From Verrucomicrobiota bacterium (lineage in GTDB: Bacteria > Verrucomicrobiota > Kiritimatiellia > CAIQIC01 > JAGNIJ01), in NCBI GenBank assembly GCA_022710725.1, contig JAKLGK010000007.1, positions 62,001 through 126,000 of the forward strand: a stretch of DNA of 64,000 nt, in the 5' to 3' direction. Position 1 is the stretch's first letter. The number at the start of each line of letters is the position of its first letter. The notes below the pieces were generated by a model. That model made no database searches. It worked only from the letters and a program-made list of their open reading frames with translations, and was not told the DNA's origin. The translations under genes and the position numbers were made by a program. Of this stretch, positions 24,102 to 33,177 are shown piece after piece.

Positions 24102-26006
24102 ATGGATCTTTTCAGCATCATCATCGTGCTGGTGTATTTGCTGGCCACCGGCTACCTGGGCTACCAGGGCTACCGGCAGACCAAGACCGCGGCGGACTAC
24201 CTCGTCGCGGGCCGCAGCGCGCATCCCGTGGTCATGGCCTTGTCGTACGGGGCCACGTTCATCAGCACCTCGGCCATCGTCGGCTTCGGCGGCGTCGCCG
24301 CCAGCTTCGGCATGGGCCTGCTCTGGCTGACGTTCCTGAACATCTTTGTGGGCATCTTCATCGCCTTCGTGGTGTTTGGCAACCCGACGCGGCGGATGGG
24401 GCACCACCTCGACGCCCATACGTTCCCGGAGCTCATGGGCAAGCGGTATAACAGCAAGTTCCTTCACGTGTTCTCCGCCCTGATCATTTTCTTCTTCATG
24501 CCGCTCTACGCGACGGCTGTCATTATCGGCGGCGCGGAGTTCATCGCGCCGATCTTCCGCGTCTCGTACGACACGGGCCTCTATCTGTTCGCGCTCATCG
24601 TGGCCGCTTACGTCATCGCCGGGGGCCTGAAGGGCGTGATGCTGACGGACGCCCTGCAGGGCGCGATCATGCTGGTGGGCATGGTCATCCTTTTCATCAC
24701 GACCTATTCGATGCTCGGCGGCATCGTGCCGGCCCACGAAGCGCTCTCGGCCATGAAGGACCTGGTGCCGAAGGGGCTCCAGGCGATCGGCCATCGCGGC
24801 TGGACCGCCATGCCCGAATTCGGCTGGTCCGCGGCCGGGGCGCCCATGCCCGACGCCCTGCGGCATAACCTGTGGTGGGTCATGGTCACGACGATCGTCA
24901 TGGGCGTCGGCATCGGCGTGCTGGCCCAGCCCCAGTTGATCGTGCGTTTCATGACCGTCAAGTCCAAGCAGGCGCTCAACCGCGCGGTCATCATGGGGGG
25001 CATCTTCATCTTCTTCATGACCGGCGTGGCGTTCATCGTCGGGGCCCTGTCCAACGTGTACTTCGCCCAGAGGGAGAAGATCGAGTGCCGGATCGTGGCC
25101 GAGAACGTGTTGATGGATCCCGGGGCGGACGGCAAGGCCAAGCTGACGCTGGTTCCCGAGAACGCGGCGGACGAGGTCAAGGCGCGGGCCAAGCCGTTCG
25201 TCAGTTACCGGCTGTCCGGCGACGAGGAGAGGCAGCCCCTCTCCTACGTGATGCAGACGCCGGGCACGGTGATTACCCGTGGCGTGGACGGCGCGCCGGA
25301 CATCCTGGAGCCGCACCTGGTGGCGGTTGCGCGCAGCGTGACGCTGGGCACGCCTTTGGGGGGCAACAGCGACACGATCATCCCCACCTACGTCAAGGCG
25401 GCGCTGCCGCACTGGTTTGCGGTCGTCTTCCTGCTGACCCTGCTTTCGGCGGCCATGAGCACGCTGTCCAGCCAGTTCCACACCATCGGCACGGCCGTCG
25501 GACGCGATGTGTTCGAGGAGGTGACCCACAAGCGCCACACGGAGAAGTCGATCCTGGTAACGCGGTTCGGCATCTGTATCGGCCTGCTCGCGGCCGTCAT
25601 CGCGGGCAAGGTCATCCGCGGGAACATCATTGCCCTGGCCACGGCGATCTTCATGGGCCTGTGCGCCGCGTCGTTCCTGCCGGCGTTTGTCGGCGGCCTG
25701 TTCTGGCGGCGCATGAACAAGGCGGCGGCGGTGAGTTCGATGGTGGTCGGCTTCGTCTCGAGCACGTTCTGGCTGGCCTTCGTGAACGGGAAGACCGCGG
25801 CCGGCCTGGGCCTCTGCAAGTTCATTTTCGGCAAGGACCACATCGTCCCGCCGACCTGGAGCGTGACGTGGACGGTAGTGGATCCGCTCATCGTGGCGCT
25901 GCCGCTGTCCATCCTCGCGGCCGTCGTCGTGGCGCTGATCACGAAGCCGATGGACAAGACCTACGTGGACTGGTGCTACGGCGGACCGCCGCCGAAGGCC
26001 GAGTAG
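24102..26006 (+). CDS. sodium:solute symporter (SSS) family transporter
   Basis: 634 residues from the ATG at 24102 (AGGGGG upstream). It has the LeuT-fold SSS pattern of about 13 membrane helices, with T-A-A-D-Y-L-V-A-G-R-S near residue 30, G-A-T-F-I-S-T-S-A-I-V-G-F-G-G near residue 50 (sodium/substrate helix), and L-L-S-A-A-M-S-T-L-S-S-Q-F near residue 450 (second sodium site). A hydrophilic stretch of about 90 residues, 323-415, sits in an extracytoplasmic loop, which is longer than usual. It imports a small solute with Na+ through the inner membrane; monocarboxylates, amino acids and sugars are all possible. An accessory protein gene precedes it and a porin gene follows after 75 bases, suggesting one uptake unit. 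Confidence 0.8.
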   Translation: MDLFSIIIVLVYLLATGYLGYQGYRQTKTAADYLVAGRSAHPVVMALSYGATFISTSAIVGFGGVAASFGMGLLWLTFLNIFVGIFIAFVVFGNPTRRMGHHLDAHTFPELMGKRYNSKFLHVFSALIIFFFMPLYATAVIIGGAEFIAPIFRVSYDTGLYLFALIVAAYVIAGGLKGVMLTDALQGAIMLVGMVILFITTYSMLGGIVPAHEALSAMKDLVPKGLQAIGHRGWTAMPEFGWSAAGAPMPDALRHNLWWVMVTTIVMGVGIGVLAQPQLIVRFMTVKSKQALNRAVIMGGIFIFFMTGVAFIVGALSNVYFAQREKIECRIVAENVLMDPGADGKAKLTLVPENAADEVKARAKPFVSYRLSGDEERQPLSYVMQTPGTVITRGVDGAPDILEPHLVAVARSVTLGTPLGGNSDTIIPTYVKAALPHWFAVVFLLTLLSAAMSTLSSQFHTIGTAVGRDVFEEVTHKRHTEKSILVTRFGICIGLLAAVIAGKVIRGNIIALATAIFMGLCAASFLPAFVGGLFWRRMNKAAAVSSMVVGFVSSTFWLAFVNGKTAAGLGLCKFIFGKDHIVPPTWSVTWTVVDPLIVALPLSILAAVVVALITKPMDKTYVDWCYGGPPPKAE

Positions 26007-26081
26007 ATCCCGCGACAGGCGTGACAACAATTTGGGGACCGGGCGCGTGGCCGGCCCCCTGAAAAGAAAAGGAGAGCACGA

Positions 26082-27524
26082 ATGAAGACATCGGTACGCA
26101 TGTTGCAGTGCGCCCTGCTGGCCCTGGCCGTCCTGTGGACGGCGGAGCCCGCGTGGGCGGCGAAGAAGAAGGCCAAGAAGGCCGACGAACCCGCGAAGAC
26201 CGAGGCGGTCGCCCCGGCGGAACAGGCGGCCCCGCCCGCGTTCCGCTACGGCGCCGACTTGCGCCTGCGCGAGGAATACTTCGACAACATCCCGATCATC
26301 GCCGACCCGCCGGGCGTCACCCGCGGGGGGGAGAACAACTACTTCCGCGTCCGGCCCCGGATCTGGGCGGAATACGACGCGATGGAGAACGTGACTTTGC
26401 GGGCCCGGTTGGTCAACGAGTTCCGGATCTATGACAAGCCGGACATGGATGCGGCGCCCCAGCGCTCGAACTATGAGTTCCCCGACGAGTACGTGTTCGA
26501 CCACTTGTACCTCGACGTGCGCAACCTGCTCGGGGACAAGCTCGACCTGCGCGTCGGCCGCCAGGAGCTGATCTACGGCACCGGCAAGGTCATCCTCGAG
26601 GGCACGCCCAAGGACGGCTCCCGCACGATCTACTTCAACGCCGTCAAGGCGGTGTGGAAAGCCATGCCCAAGACCACGATCGACGTCTTCGGCATCTACA
26701 ATCCCTCCATCGATGACCTGGCCATCAACGACGCCGACCGCGACCTGACGGGCGTCACCAGCGCCAACGACGACATCACCGAGAGCGGCGCCGGCCTCTA
26801 CCTGAAGAACAAGTCCGTCGAGAAATGCCCCTATGAGCTCTATTACGTCTACAAGAACGAGAGCGACTGGGACAAGGTCGCCGGCACCAACGCTCCCGTG
26901 GCCATTCCGGAGTCGGACATCCACACCGTCGGCTTCCGCGTCATGCCCCAGCTTGCCAAGGACCTGAAGGGCAACCTCGAGTTCGCCTTCCAGGCGGGCG
27001 AGCAGGGAGACAAGGACCTCGAGGGCTGGATGCTCGACACCGCGTTGAGCTACACGATCCCGATGGCCGCCGACACGCTGGCCCCCGTGGCCGATGTCGG
27101 TTTCTACGCCCTCTCCGGCGACGACCCGGACACGGCGGACAAGAACGAGAGCTGGAATCCCCTGTGGGCCCGCTACCCGCAGTACAGCGAGCTCTATATC
27201 TACTCGTGGGACGCGGACGCCGCCGGCAAGTGGCAGAACGTGATGATGCCGTACGTGCAGATGTCGCTCAAGCCCTGCAAGAAGAGCAAGCTCACGGCCA
27301 TGGCCGGCTACCTGCTCGCGCCCGAGGACAACGGCCCGGGCAGCGGGGATGAGCGCGGCATGCTGCTCGTGCTCAAGGACGAGATCACGATCGCCGAGAA
27401 GCTGCTGTCCTCCAAGGACAAGCTGACCGGCCATCTCTGGGCCGAAATCCTGGAGCCCGGCAACTACTACAACGTCGACGACACCGCCTACTTCCTGCGC
27501 TGGGAGCTGATGTACGCGTTCTGA
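26082..27524 (+). CDS. outer-membrane porin of the alginate-export-like family
   Basis: 480 residues; strong AAAGGAGAG ribosome site. A signal peptide ends near A-W-A-A (residue 27), followed by a lysine-rich linker and a beta-barrel beginning with F-R-Y-G-A-D-L-R-L-R-E-E-Y-F. R-V-R-P-R-I-W-A-E-Y, L-Y-L-D-V-R-N-L-L, L-D-L-R-V-G-R-Q-E-L and Y-G-T-G-K are typical of alginate_exp/AlgE-like barrels. The C-terminus W-E-L-M-Y-A-F ends in phenylalanine, as expected for BAM substrates. It likely forms a diffusion channel that feeds the inner-membrane symporter encoded just upstream; alginate itself is not implied. A strong terminator follows. Confidence 0.75.
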   Translation: MKTSVRMLQCALLALAVLWTAEPAWAAKKKAKKADEPAKTEAVAPAEQAAPPAFRYGADLRLREEYFDNIPIIADPPGVTRGGENNYFRVRPRIWAEYDAMENVTLRARLVNEFRIYDKPDMDAAPQRSNYEFPDEYVFDHLYLDVRNLLGDKLDLRVGRQELIYGTGKVILEGTPKDGSRTIYFNAVKAVWKAMPKTTIDVFGIYNPSIDDLAINDADRDLTGVTSANDDITESGAGLYLKNKSVEKCPYELYYVYKNESDWDKVAGTNAPVAIPESDIHTVGFRVMPQLAKDLKGNLEFAFQAGEQGDKDLEGWMLDTALSYTIPMAADTLAPVADVGFYALSGDDPDTADKNESWNPLWARYPQYSELYIYSWDADAAGKWQNVMMPYVQMSLKPCKKSKLTAMAGYLLAPEDNGPGSGDERGMLLVLKDEITIAEKLLSSKDKLTGHLWAEILEPGNYYNVDDTAYFLRWELMYAF

Positions 27525-27547
27525 TCGCTTGAATGGAGCCTGACGCG

Positions 27548-27585
27548 ACGGGCCGCGGGGATCCTCCCCGCGGCCCGTTGTTTTT
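27548..27585 (+). terminator. strong intrinsic terminator after the porin gene
   Basis: A perfect 14-bp stem (27548-27561 with 27565-27578) and a 3-base loop TCC, followed by TTGTTTTT. It ends the symporter-porin unit. Just beyond it, 27594-27611 forms a further 7-bp hairpin (CCGCGCC-TTAC-GGCGCGG) of the dispersed type. Confidence 0.85.
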
Positions 27586-27725
27586 CAGGCGCACCGCGCC
27601 TTACGGCGCGGCTACGAACAAACCGTTTGCCGCGCGGCCGTCAGGCCGCCGGGTCGGCGCGCCCAAAAAAAGATTGCCTGCCGCGGGGATAATCGCCAGT
27701 AATAACCACACACGGAGAAGACGCC

Positions 27726-29027
27726 ATGATCTTCAACAAGACCTTCGAATGCATGGATCGCGCGGCGCTGCGGAACCTCCAGGGCGAGCGCCTGCGCGAT
27801 GCCGTGAAACGGGCCTACGAGCATGTCCCGTTCTACCGGAGCCGGCTGGATGCCCACGGCGTGAAGCCGTCCGACATCCACGGCATCGAGGACATCGTCA
27901 AGCTGCCCTTCACGACGAAGGAGGATTTCCGGGACACGTACCCCTTCGGCCTTTTCGCCGTGCCGCTCCGCGAGATCGTCCGCGTCCACGCCTCGTCCGG
28001 GACCACCGGCAAGCCGACCGTGGTCGGCTACACGAAGGAAGACATCGACACGTGGGCCGAAACCATCGCCCGCACCCTGGGTTGCGGCGGGGGCACGGCG
28101 GACGACATCCTCCAGGTGGCCTACGGTTACGGCCTGTTCACCGGCGGCCTGGGCCTGCACTACGGCGGCGAGAAGCTCGGCGCCATGGTCATCCCGATGT
28201 CCGGCGGCAACACGAAGAAGCAGATCATGCTCATGCAGGATTTCGGCACCACGCTGCTGGCCTGCACGCCCTCCTACTCGCTGCAGATCGCGGAGGAGGC
28301 GGCCGCGGACGACATCGACCTCAAGGCGCTCAAGCTGCGCGTAGGGTACTTCGGCGCGGAGCCCTGGACCGAGGCCATGCGGGCGAAGATCGAGGAGCGG
28401 CTGCCCGTCAAGGCCATCGACATCTACGGCTTGAGCGAGGTCATGGGCCCCGGCGTGGCCAGTGAATGCCTGGAGCAGGACGGGCTGCACGTGTTCGAGG
28501 ACCACTACTTCCCGGAGATCATCAACCCGACGACCGGCGAGCCCGTCGCCGCCGGCCAGAAGGGCGAGCTGGTCTACACCTGCCTGACGAAGCGCTCCAC
28601 GCCGCTGCTCCGCTACCGGACGCGCGACATCTCCAGCCTGGACGAGAAGCCCTGTCCGTGCGGGCGCACGAGCCGGCGCATGGCCCGGATCACGGGCCGC
28701 ACGGACGACATGTTGATCATCCGCGGCGTCAACGTGTTCCCGTCGCAGATCGAGACCGTGCTGATGAAGGTCGAGGGCATTGAGCCCCACTACGTCATCG
28801 TTGTGGACAAGACGGGCGCGCTGGACGAGTTGGAGATCAAGGTGGAGGTGTCCGAGCAGCTGTTCTCCGACGAGATCCGCAAGCTCGAGGAATTGCGGGC
28901 CCGGATTTTCGAGGAGATGCGCAGCGTGTTGAGCTTGAGCGCGAAAATCACGCTCGTGGAGCCGAAGACCATCGAGCGGACGCTGGGCAAGGCGAAGCGG
29001 GTGATCGACAAGCGGGAAGTGAAATAA
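27726..29027 (+). CDS. paaK: phenylacetate-CoA ligase family protein, copy 1
   Basis: 433 residues; GGAG nine bases before the ATG. It is an AMP-forming acyl/aryl-CoA ligase of the PaaK type: [10 protein letters not shown] near residue 92 is the phosphate-binding loop, [10 protein letters not shown] near 240 binds the adenylate, R-Y-R-T-R-D near 300 and I-T-G-R-T-D-D-M are the hinge, and K-A-K-R at the end carries the adenylation lysine. Such enzymes activate phenylacetate or related aromatic or branched acids to CoA thioesters. C-P-C-G-R is a conserved zinc-like pair. It forms a cluster with an ACT-domain gene (33 bases on) and a second ligase; no phenylacetate oxygenase genes are nearby. 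The true substrate is open. Confidence 0.82.
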   Translation: MIFNKTFECMDRAALRNLQGERLRDAVKRAYEHVPFYRSRLDAHGVKPSDIHGIEDIVKLPFTTKEDFRDTYPFGLFAVPLREIVRVHASSGTTGKPTVVGYTKEDIDTWAETIARTLGCGGGTADDILQVAYGYGLFTGGLGLHYGGEKLGAMVIPMSGGNTKKQIMLMQDFGTTLLACTPSYSLQIAEEAAADDIDLKALKLRVGYFGAEPWTEAMRAKIEERLPVKAIDIYGLSEVMGPGVASECLEQDGLHVFEDHYFPEIINPTTGEPVAAGQKGELVYTCLTKRSTPLLRYRTRDISSLDEKPCPCGRTSRRMARITGRTDDMLIIRGVNVFPSQIETVLMKVEGIEPHYVIVVDKTGALDELEIKVEVSEQLFSDEIRKLEELRARIFEEMRSVLSLSAKITLVEPKTIERTLGKAKRVIDKREVK

Positions 29028-29060
29028 CCGCGCCGCGAGGCGGCGGGAGGAGAGGCCACG

Positions 29061-29492
29061 ATGAAAGTCAGGCAACTGTCCATCTTCATGGAAAACCGGG
29101 CCGGGCGGCTGGCCGAGATCATGCAATCGCTGGGCGACGCCGGGATCAACATCCGGGCGCTGTCGCTGGCGGACACGTCCGACTTCGGCATCCTGCGCCT
29201 GATCGTCAGCCAGGTGGACAAGGCGCTCGAAGTGCTGCGGAAGGCCGGGCACACCGTCTCCCTGACGGACGTGGTGGCCGTCGAGGTGCCGGACCACCCG
29301 GGCGGGCTGGCCAGCGTGCTGACGCCGCTGCGCGAGGCCGGGGTGAACGTGGAATACATGTACGCCTTCGTGGAGAAGGCGACGGACAAGGCGGTGGTCA
29401 TTTTCCGGTTCGAGGAAACCGAGGCCGCCCTGAAGGTGCTGGCCGGGGCCCGCATCTCCGTCCTGCCCGCGGAGACCGTCTACAAGCTATGA
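29061..29492 (+). CDS. tandem ACT-domain regulatory protein
   Basis: 143 residues; GGGAGGAGAGG upstream is an excellent ribosome site. Two ACT domains occupy the whole chain: residues 4-70 start [12 protein letters not shown] and contain G-I-N-I-R-A-L, and residues 72-140 contain [10 protein letters not shown] and G-V-N-V-E-Y-M-Y. There is no catalytic domain. Free-standing tandem ACT proteins bind amino acids and are often encoded with PaaK-like ligases or indolepyruvate ferredoxin oxidoreductase. Here it sits between two ligase genes and probably senses an aromatic or branched-chain amino acid to control them; this is inference from context. Confidence 0.8.
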   Translation: MKVRQLSIFMENRAGRLAEIMQSLGDAGINIRALSLADTSDFGILRLIVSQVDKALEVLRKAGHTVSLTDVVAVEVPDHPGGLASVLTPLREAGVNVEYMYAFVEKATDKAVVIFRFEETEAALKVLAGARISVLPAETVYKL

Positions 29493-29563
29493 AGTGAATC
29501 GTGAATGGTGAGTCGTGAATAGTGACGGCCTGAACCCCGAGTCCTGAACCGCTCTCTTCCTCC
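29493..29563 (+). repeat. dispersed GTGAATxGTGA intergenic repeat
   Basis: The gap before the second ligase is filled by tandem GTGAATCGTGAATGGTGAGT-like units, then GAGTCCTGAACC. The last block recurs as GAATCCTGAACC just before the permease gene at 33178. It contains no Shine-Dalgarno sequence. Confidence 0.6.
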
Positions 29564-30877
29564 ATGATACCTTCCGCCATTTGGGATCCTGAATTCGAAT
29601 GCATGCACGTCGACGCCCTGCGCGAACTCCAGCTGGAGCGTCTGCGCAAGGTCGTCCGGCGCGCTTGGGGCCACGTGCCGTACTACCGGCAGAAGATGCA
29701 GGTCGTCGGCGTGACGCCGTCGGACATCAAAACGCTCGAGGACATCCGGAAGCTGCCCTTCACCACGAAGGACGACCTGCGGCTCTGCTATCCCTACGAG
29801 GCCTTCGCCGTGCCGCTGGAGAAGGTCGTGCGCATCCACGCCTCGTCCGGCACGACGGGCAAGTCCACCGTGGTCGGTTACACGCGCAAGGACATGGAGG
29901 TCTGGACCAACGTCGTGGCGCGCTTCCTCGTCGCCGGCGGCCTGACGTCGAAGGACATCGTGCACATCGCCTTCTCGTACGGCCTGTTCACCGGCGGCTT
30001 CGGCCTGCACTACGGCGCGGAGCGGGTGGGGGCCTCGGTGATCCCCGTCTCGGCCGGCCGCAGCGAGCGGCAGATCCAGATCATGAGGGACTTCGGCTCC
30101 ACGGCGCTGGTCTGCACGCCGTCCTACGCCGTCTATCTCGGCGAGCTCGTGCAGGGCATGGGCCTGAAGCCCGGAGACCTGAAGCTGCGCGTCGGGTTCT
30201 TCGGCGCGGAGGCGTGGTCGAACCGGGTGCGCGAGGAGATCCAGGCCAAGCTGGGCCTCTTCGCCACGGACAACTACGGCTTGAGCGAGATCATCGGCCC
30301 CGGCGTCGCCGGCGAGTGCGTCCACCAGAACGGCATGCACATCTCGGAGGACCATTTCTACCCGGAGCGCATCGATCCCGACACCTGCGAGCCCGTGGGC
30401 CCCGACCGGCGCGGCGAGCTGGTGCTCACGACGCTGACCAAGGAGGCGATCCCCCTGATCCGCTACCGGACGCGCGACATCTGCATGCTGATGCCCGGGA
30501 CCTGCCCGTGCGGGCGGACCGGCGCGCGCATGTCCAAGATCACGGGTCGCTCGGACGACATGCTCATCATCCGCGGCGCGAACATCTACCCCTCGCAGGT
30601 CGAGGAGGTGCTGCTCGATGTCAAGGGCACGCTGCCGCACTACCAGCTCGTGGTCTCCCGCGAGGGCGCGTTGGACCGTCTGGAGGTCCGGGTCGAGGTC
30701 TCCGAGGAGTTCTTCGCGGACGAGATGAAGAAGCTCAACGAGCTCGACCGCCAGATCGAGCACAAGCTGGAGAACGTCCTGGGCATCCGGGCCAGCGTCA
30801 AGCTGGTCGAGCCCCGCACCATCGAACGCTCCGAGGGCAAGGCCAAGCGCGTCCTGGACCTGCGGCCGAAGGAGTAG
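29564..30877 (+). CDS. paaK: phenylacetate-CoA ligase family protein, copy 2
   Basis: 437 residues and clearly paralogous to copy 1 along its length (same [24 protein letters not shown] and I-T-G-R-S-D-D-M motifs, same C-P-C-G-R pair, terminal K-A-K-R). The adenylation lysine is intact. Keeping two intact ligases around an ACT gene suggests different acid substrates, for example arylacetates versus branched-chain acids made by transamination and oxidation of amino acids. The ATG at 29564 is preceded by CTCTTCCTCC and no Shine-Dalgarno; a dispersed repeat fills the gap. Confidence 0.82.
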   Translation: MIPSAIWDPEFECMHVDALRELQLERLRKVVRRAWGHVPYYRQKMQVVGVTPSDIKTLEDIRKLPFTTKDDLRLCYPYEAFAVPLEKVVRIHASSGTTGKSTVVGYTRKDMEVWTNVVARFLVAGGLTSKDIVHIAFSYGLFTGGFGLHYGAERVGASVIPVSAGRSERQIQIMRDFGSTALVCTPSYAVYLGELVQGMGLKPGDLKLRVGFFGAEAWSNRVREEIQAKLGLFATDNYGLSEIIGPGVAGECVHQNGMHISEDHFYPERIDPDTCEPVGPDRRGELVLTTLTKEAIPLIRYRTRDICMLMPGTCPCGRTGARMSKITGRSDDMLIIRGANIYPSQVEEVLLDVKGTLPHYQLVVSREGALDRLEVRVEVSEEFFADEMKKLNELDRQIEHKLENVLGIRASVKLVEPRTIERSEGKAKRVLDLRPKE

Positions 30878-31034
30878 GCCGCTTCCTTGCCCCAGAGACC
30901 GTCAGGCCGGGCAGGGGCGGGTTTACCCCGGCCATCCGCCCGTCCGGCGCGCGCCCCCGGCATGTCAATTTGAAGGTGGAAACCTCCCCGCTTTTTCTGT
31001 ATAAGAAACGCTTTAATCGGCCGGGGACCTGCGC

Positions 31035-33083
31035 GTGACCATTCGCTCGATCATACTGGGCCTGCTGGGGGTGGCGTTCGTCTGCTCCTACACGTATTTC
31101 AACGACCACGTCATGCGCCAGACGTTCTTCGTGGGCAACAACATGCCCATCTCCGTCTACGGGCTGCTCGTCGTCTTCCTGCTGTTCATCTACCCGCTGT
31201 TCCGGAAGATCAGCCGGCGCCTGGCGTTGAGCCGGCGCGAGATCGTCGTGATCCTGGTCATGACGCTGGCTTCCTGCGCCATCCCCGGCTCGAACCTGCT
31301 GCGCCTCTTCACCCAGACCCTTATCCTGCCGCACCGGTTCGAGCGCACGGAGCCGGGCTGGGAGAAGCAGAAGGTCATGGACCTGACCCCGCCCGGGATG
31401 CTGGTGGACGTCAGCGGGGACGAGGAGCGCGTGTTGAACGGCTTCGTCCGCGGCTTGAGCATCGCCAACGAGTCCATCCCCGTCCGGGCGGTGCCGTGGA
31501 AGGCGTGGGCCCGGCCGGTCGCCTTCTGGCTGCCGATCATTCTCTCGCTCTGGCTGGCGATGGTCGCGCTGTCGGTGGTGGTCCACCGGCAATGGGTCGC
31601 GCACGAGCACCTGCCGTACCCGATCGTCACCTTCACGGAGTCGCTGCTGCCCGAGGAGGACGGCCGGCGCAGCCCGATCTTCGGGAACAAGTTGTTCTGG
31701 CTCGGCGCGCTGCTGCCCTTCGCCATCCACACCTACAATTACCTCGTCGTCTGGTTCCCGGACCAGACGCTGGGCAAGATCCCGGTCGGCGTGGATTTCC
31801 GCTCGCTGGTCGAGCTGTTCCCGACCTTCAAGAAAGGCGGCGGCGAGGCGCTGCTCGGCTACTGGCAGCTCTACTTCTCCGTGATGGCCATCGCGTACTT
31901 CCTGCCCAAGGACGTTTCCCTCTCGCTGGGCATCGGCCCCTTCTTCTGGACGCTGGTGGCGGGCGTGCTGACGAGCTACGGCATCGCCTCGACGGGCTGG
32001 CAGGGCAGCTGGCCGTTCGGCATCCAGCGCGAGGGCATGGTGGTCATGGGCTCCTACTTCGCCATGCTGCTGGTGATCCTCTACACGGGCCGCCAGTACT
32101 ACCGGACCGTCTTCGCGCGGGCGCTCGGCCTGCGGACGAAGGACCCCGTCGAGCCCGCGCTGGCGTGGGGCGCGCGCGTGTTCCTGGCCGCGGTGGCCCT
32201 CTTCGTGGCCTATACCGCGATCGTCGCGCGGCTCGACTGGCCGCTGGCCCTGCTGTTCGGGCTCGGCATCATCGGCGTCTACCTCGTCATGAGCCGCATG
32301 ATCGCGGAGACCGGCCTGTTCTTCATCGTCACCTACGGCACGCCGGCGACGATCCTCTGGGCGCTGCTGGGCGCCCGGGCGCTCGGGCCGCAGATGCTGC
32401 TGATCATGTTCATGTTGAGCGTGATCCTCTTCTACGACACCCGCGAGGCGCTGATGCCCTACATCGTCAACAGCCTCAAGTTGAGCGAGGACTGCAAGGT
32501 CCGGATCGGCCGCGCCGCCGGGCTCATGGTCCTCGCCGTCGTCGTCGGCCTGGCCGTCGGCATCCCGGTGACGCTCTACTTCCAGTACAACCGTGGCCTC
32601 GACGTGGCCGCGTGGCAGAACCAGCAGCCCAAGGTCCCTTACAACGAGGTCATCGGCGTGATGCAGCGCCTCGAGGCGCAGGGCCAGCTGGAGGAGGCCG
32701 GCACGCTGACGGGCCTGAAGCGGTTCGCCTGGGCGGGCCCGAACAAGCTGGCCCTGACCACGTTCGGCGCCGGCGCGGCGCTCGTGCTGGTGTTCTCCGC
32801 CCTCCGCCTGCGCTTCGCCGGGTGGCCGCTCCATCCGGTGATGTTCCTCGTCTGGTCCACCTACTCGGGCCAGTGTTTCGCCCAGTCCTTCATCGTGGGC
32901 TGGCTGATCAAGTCGTCCGTGATGAAATACGGCGGGGCCTCGATTTACCAGAAGTTGAAACCGGTCATGTTCGGCGTCATCGCCGGCGAGATGCTCGGCG
33001 GCATGGTGCCCATGGTGGTCAGCCTGGTCTACTACCTGGTCACCGGCGACCAGCCGAAACAGTTTCTGATCATGCCGGGGTGA
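31035..33083 (+). CDS. OPT-like polytopic membrane protein (DUF6785-type)
   Basis: 682 residues from a GTG at 31035; no ATG is early enough to keep the first helix. It has about 12-14 membrane helices with an extracytoplasmic loop around residues 100-155. H-E-H-L-P-Y-P-I-V-T-F-T-E-S-L-L near residue 190 resembles the substrate-helix signature of oligopeptide-transporter (OPT) relatives, and M-S-R-M-I-A-E-T-G-L-F-F-I near 420 is a second conserved helix. It probably moves a peptide or metal chelate across the inner membrane, but no member I can name has a proven substrate. It is the first of two OPT-like genes in this locus. 157 upstream bases are non-coding and include TATAAG near 31000. Confidence 0.65.
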   Translation: MTIRSIILGLLGVAFVCSYTYFNDHVMRQTFFVGNNMPISVYGLLVVFLLFIYPLFRKISRRLALSRREIVVILVMTLASCAIPGSNLLRLFTQTLILPHRFERTEPGWEKQKVMDLTPPGMLVDVSGDEERVLNGFVRGLSIANESIPVRAVPWKAWARPVAFWLPIILSLWLAMVALSVVVHRQWVAHEHLPYPIVTFTESLLPEEDGRRSPIFGNKLFWLGALLPFAIHTYNYLVVWFPDQTLGKIPVGVDFRSLVELFPTFKKGGGEALLGYWQLYFSVMAIAYFLPKDVSLSLGIGPFFWTLVAGVLTSYGIASTGWQGSWPFGIQREGMVVMGSYFAMLLVILYTGRQYYRTVFARALGLRTKDPVEPALAWGARVFLAAVALFVAYTAIVARLDWPLALLFGLGIIGVYLVMSRMIAETGLFFIVTYGTPATILWALLGARALGPQMLLIMFMLSVILFYDTREALMPYIVNSLKLSEDCKVRIGRAAGLMVLAVVVGLAVGIPVTLYFQYNRGLDVAAWQNQQPKVPYNEVIGVMQRLEAQGQLEEAGTLTGLKRFAWAGPNKLALTTFGAGAALVLVFSALRLRFAGWPLHPVMFLVWSTYSGQCFAQSFIVGWLIKSSVMKYGGASIYQKLKPVMFGVIAGEMLGGMVPMVVSLVYYLVTGDQPKQFLIMPG

Positions 33084-33177
33084 AATGAACAGAAGGCGCA
33101 AAGGACGCAAAGACGAAGCGCGAGCAAGAGCACGAGCAGGAGCACGATGCTGAATCCTGAACCTTATTCCCTTTTTC
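33084..33177 (+). repeat. dispersed intergenic repeats
   Basis: The whole gap is repeat-like. AACAGAAGGC, three bases, AAGGACGCAAAG (33088-33112) matches the element before polX. A run of GAGCAAGAGCACGAGCAGGA-like hexamers follows (about 33119-33146), then GAATCCTGAACC, shared with the gap before 29564. No ribosome site lies before the next ATG. Confidence 0.65.
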
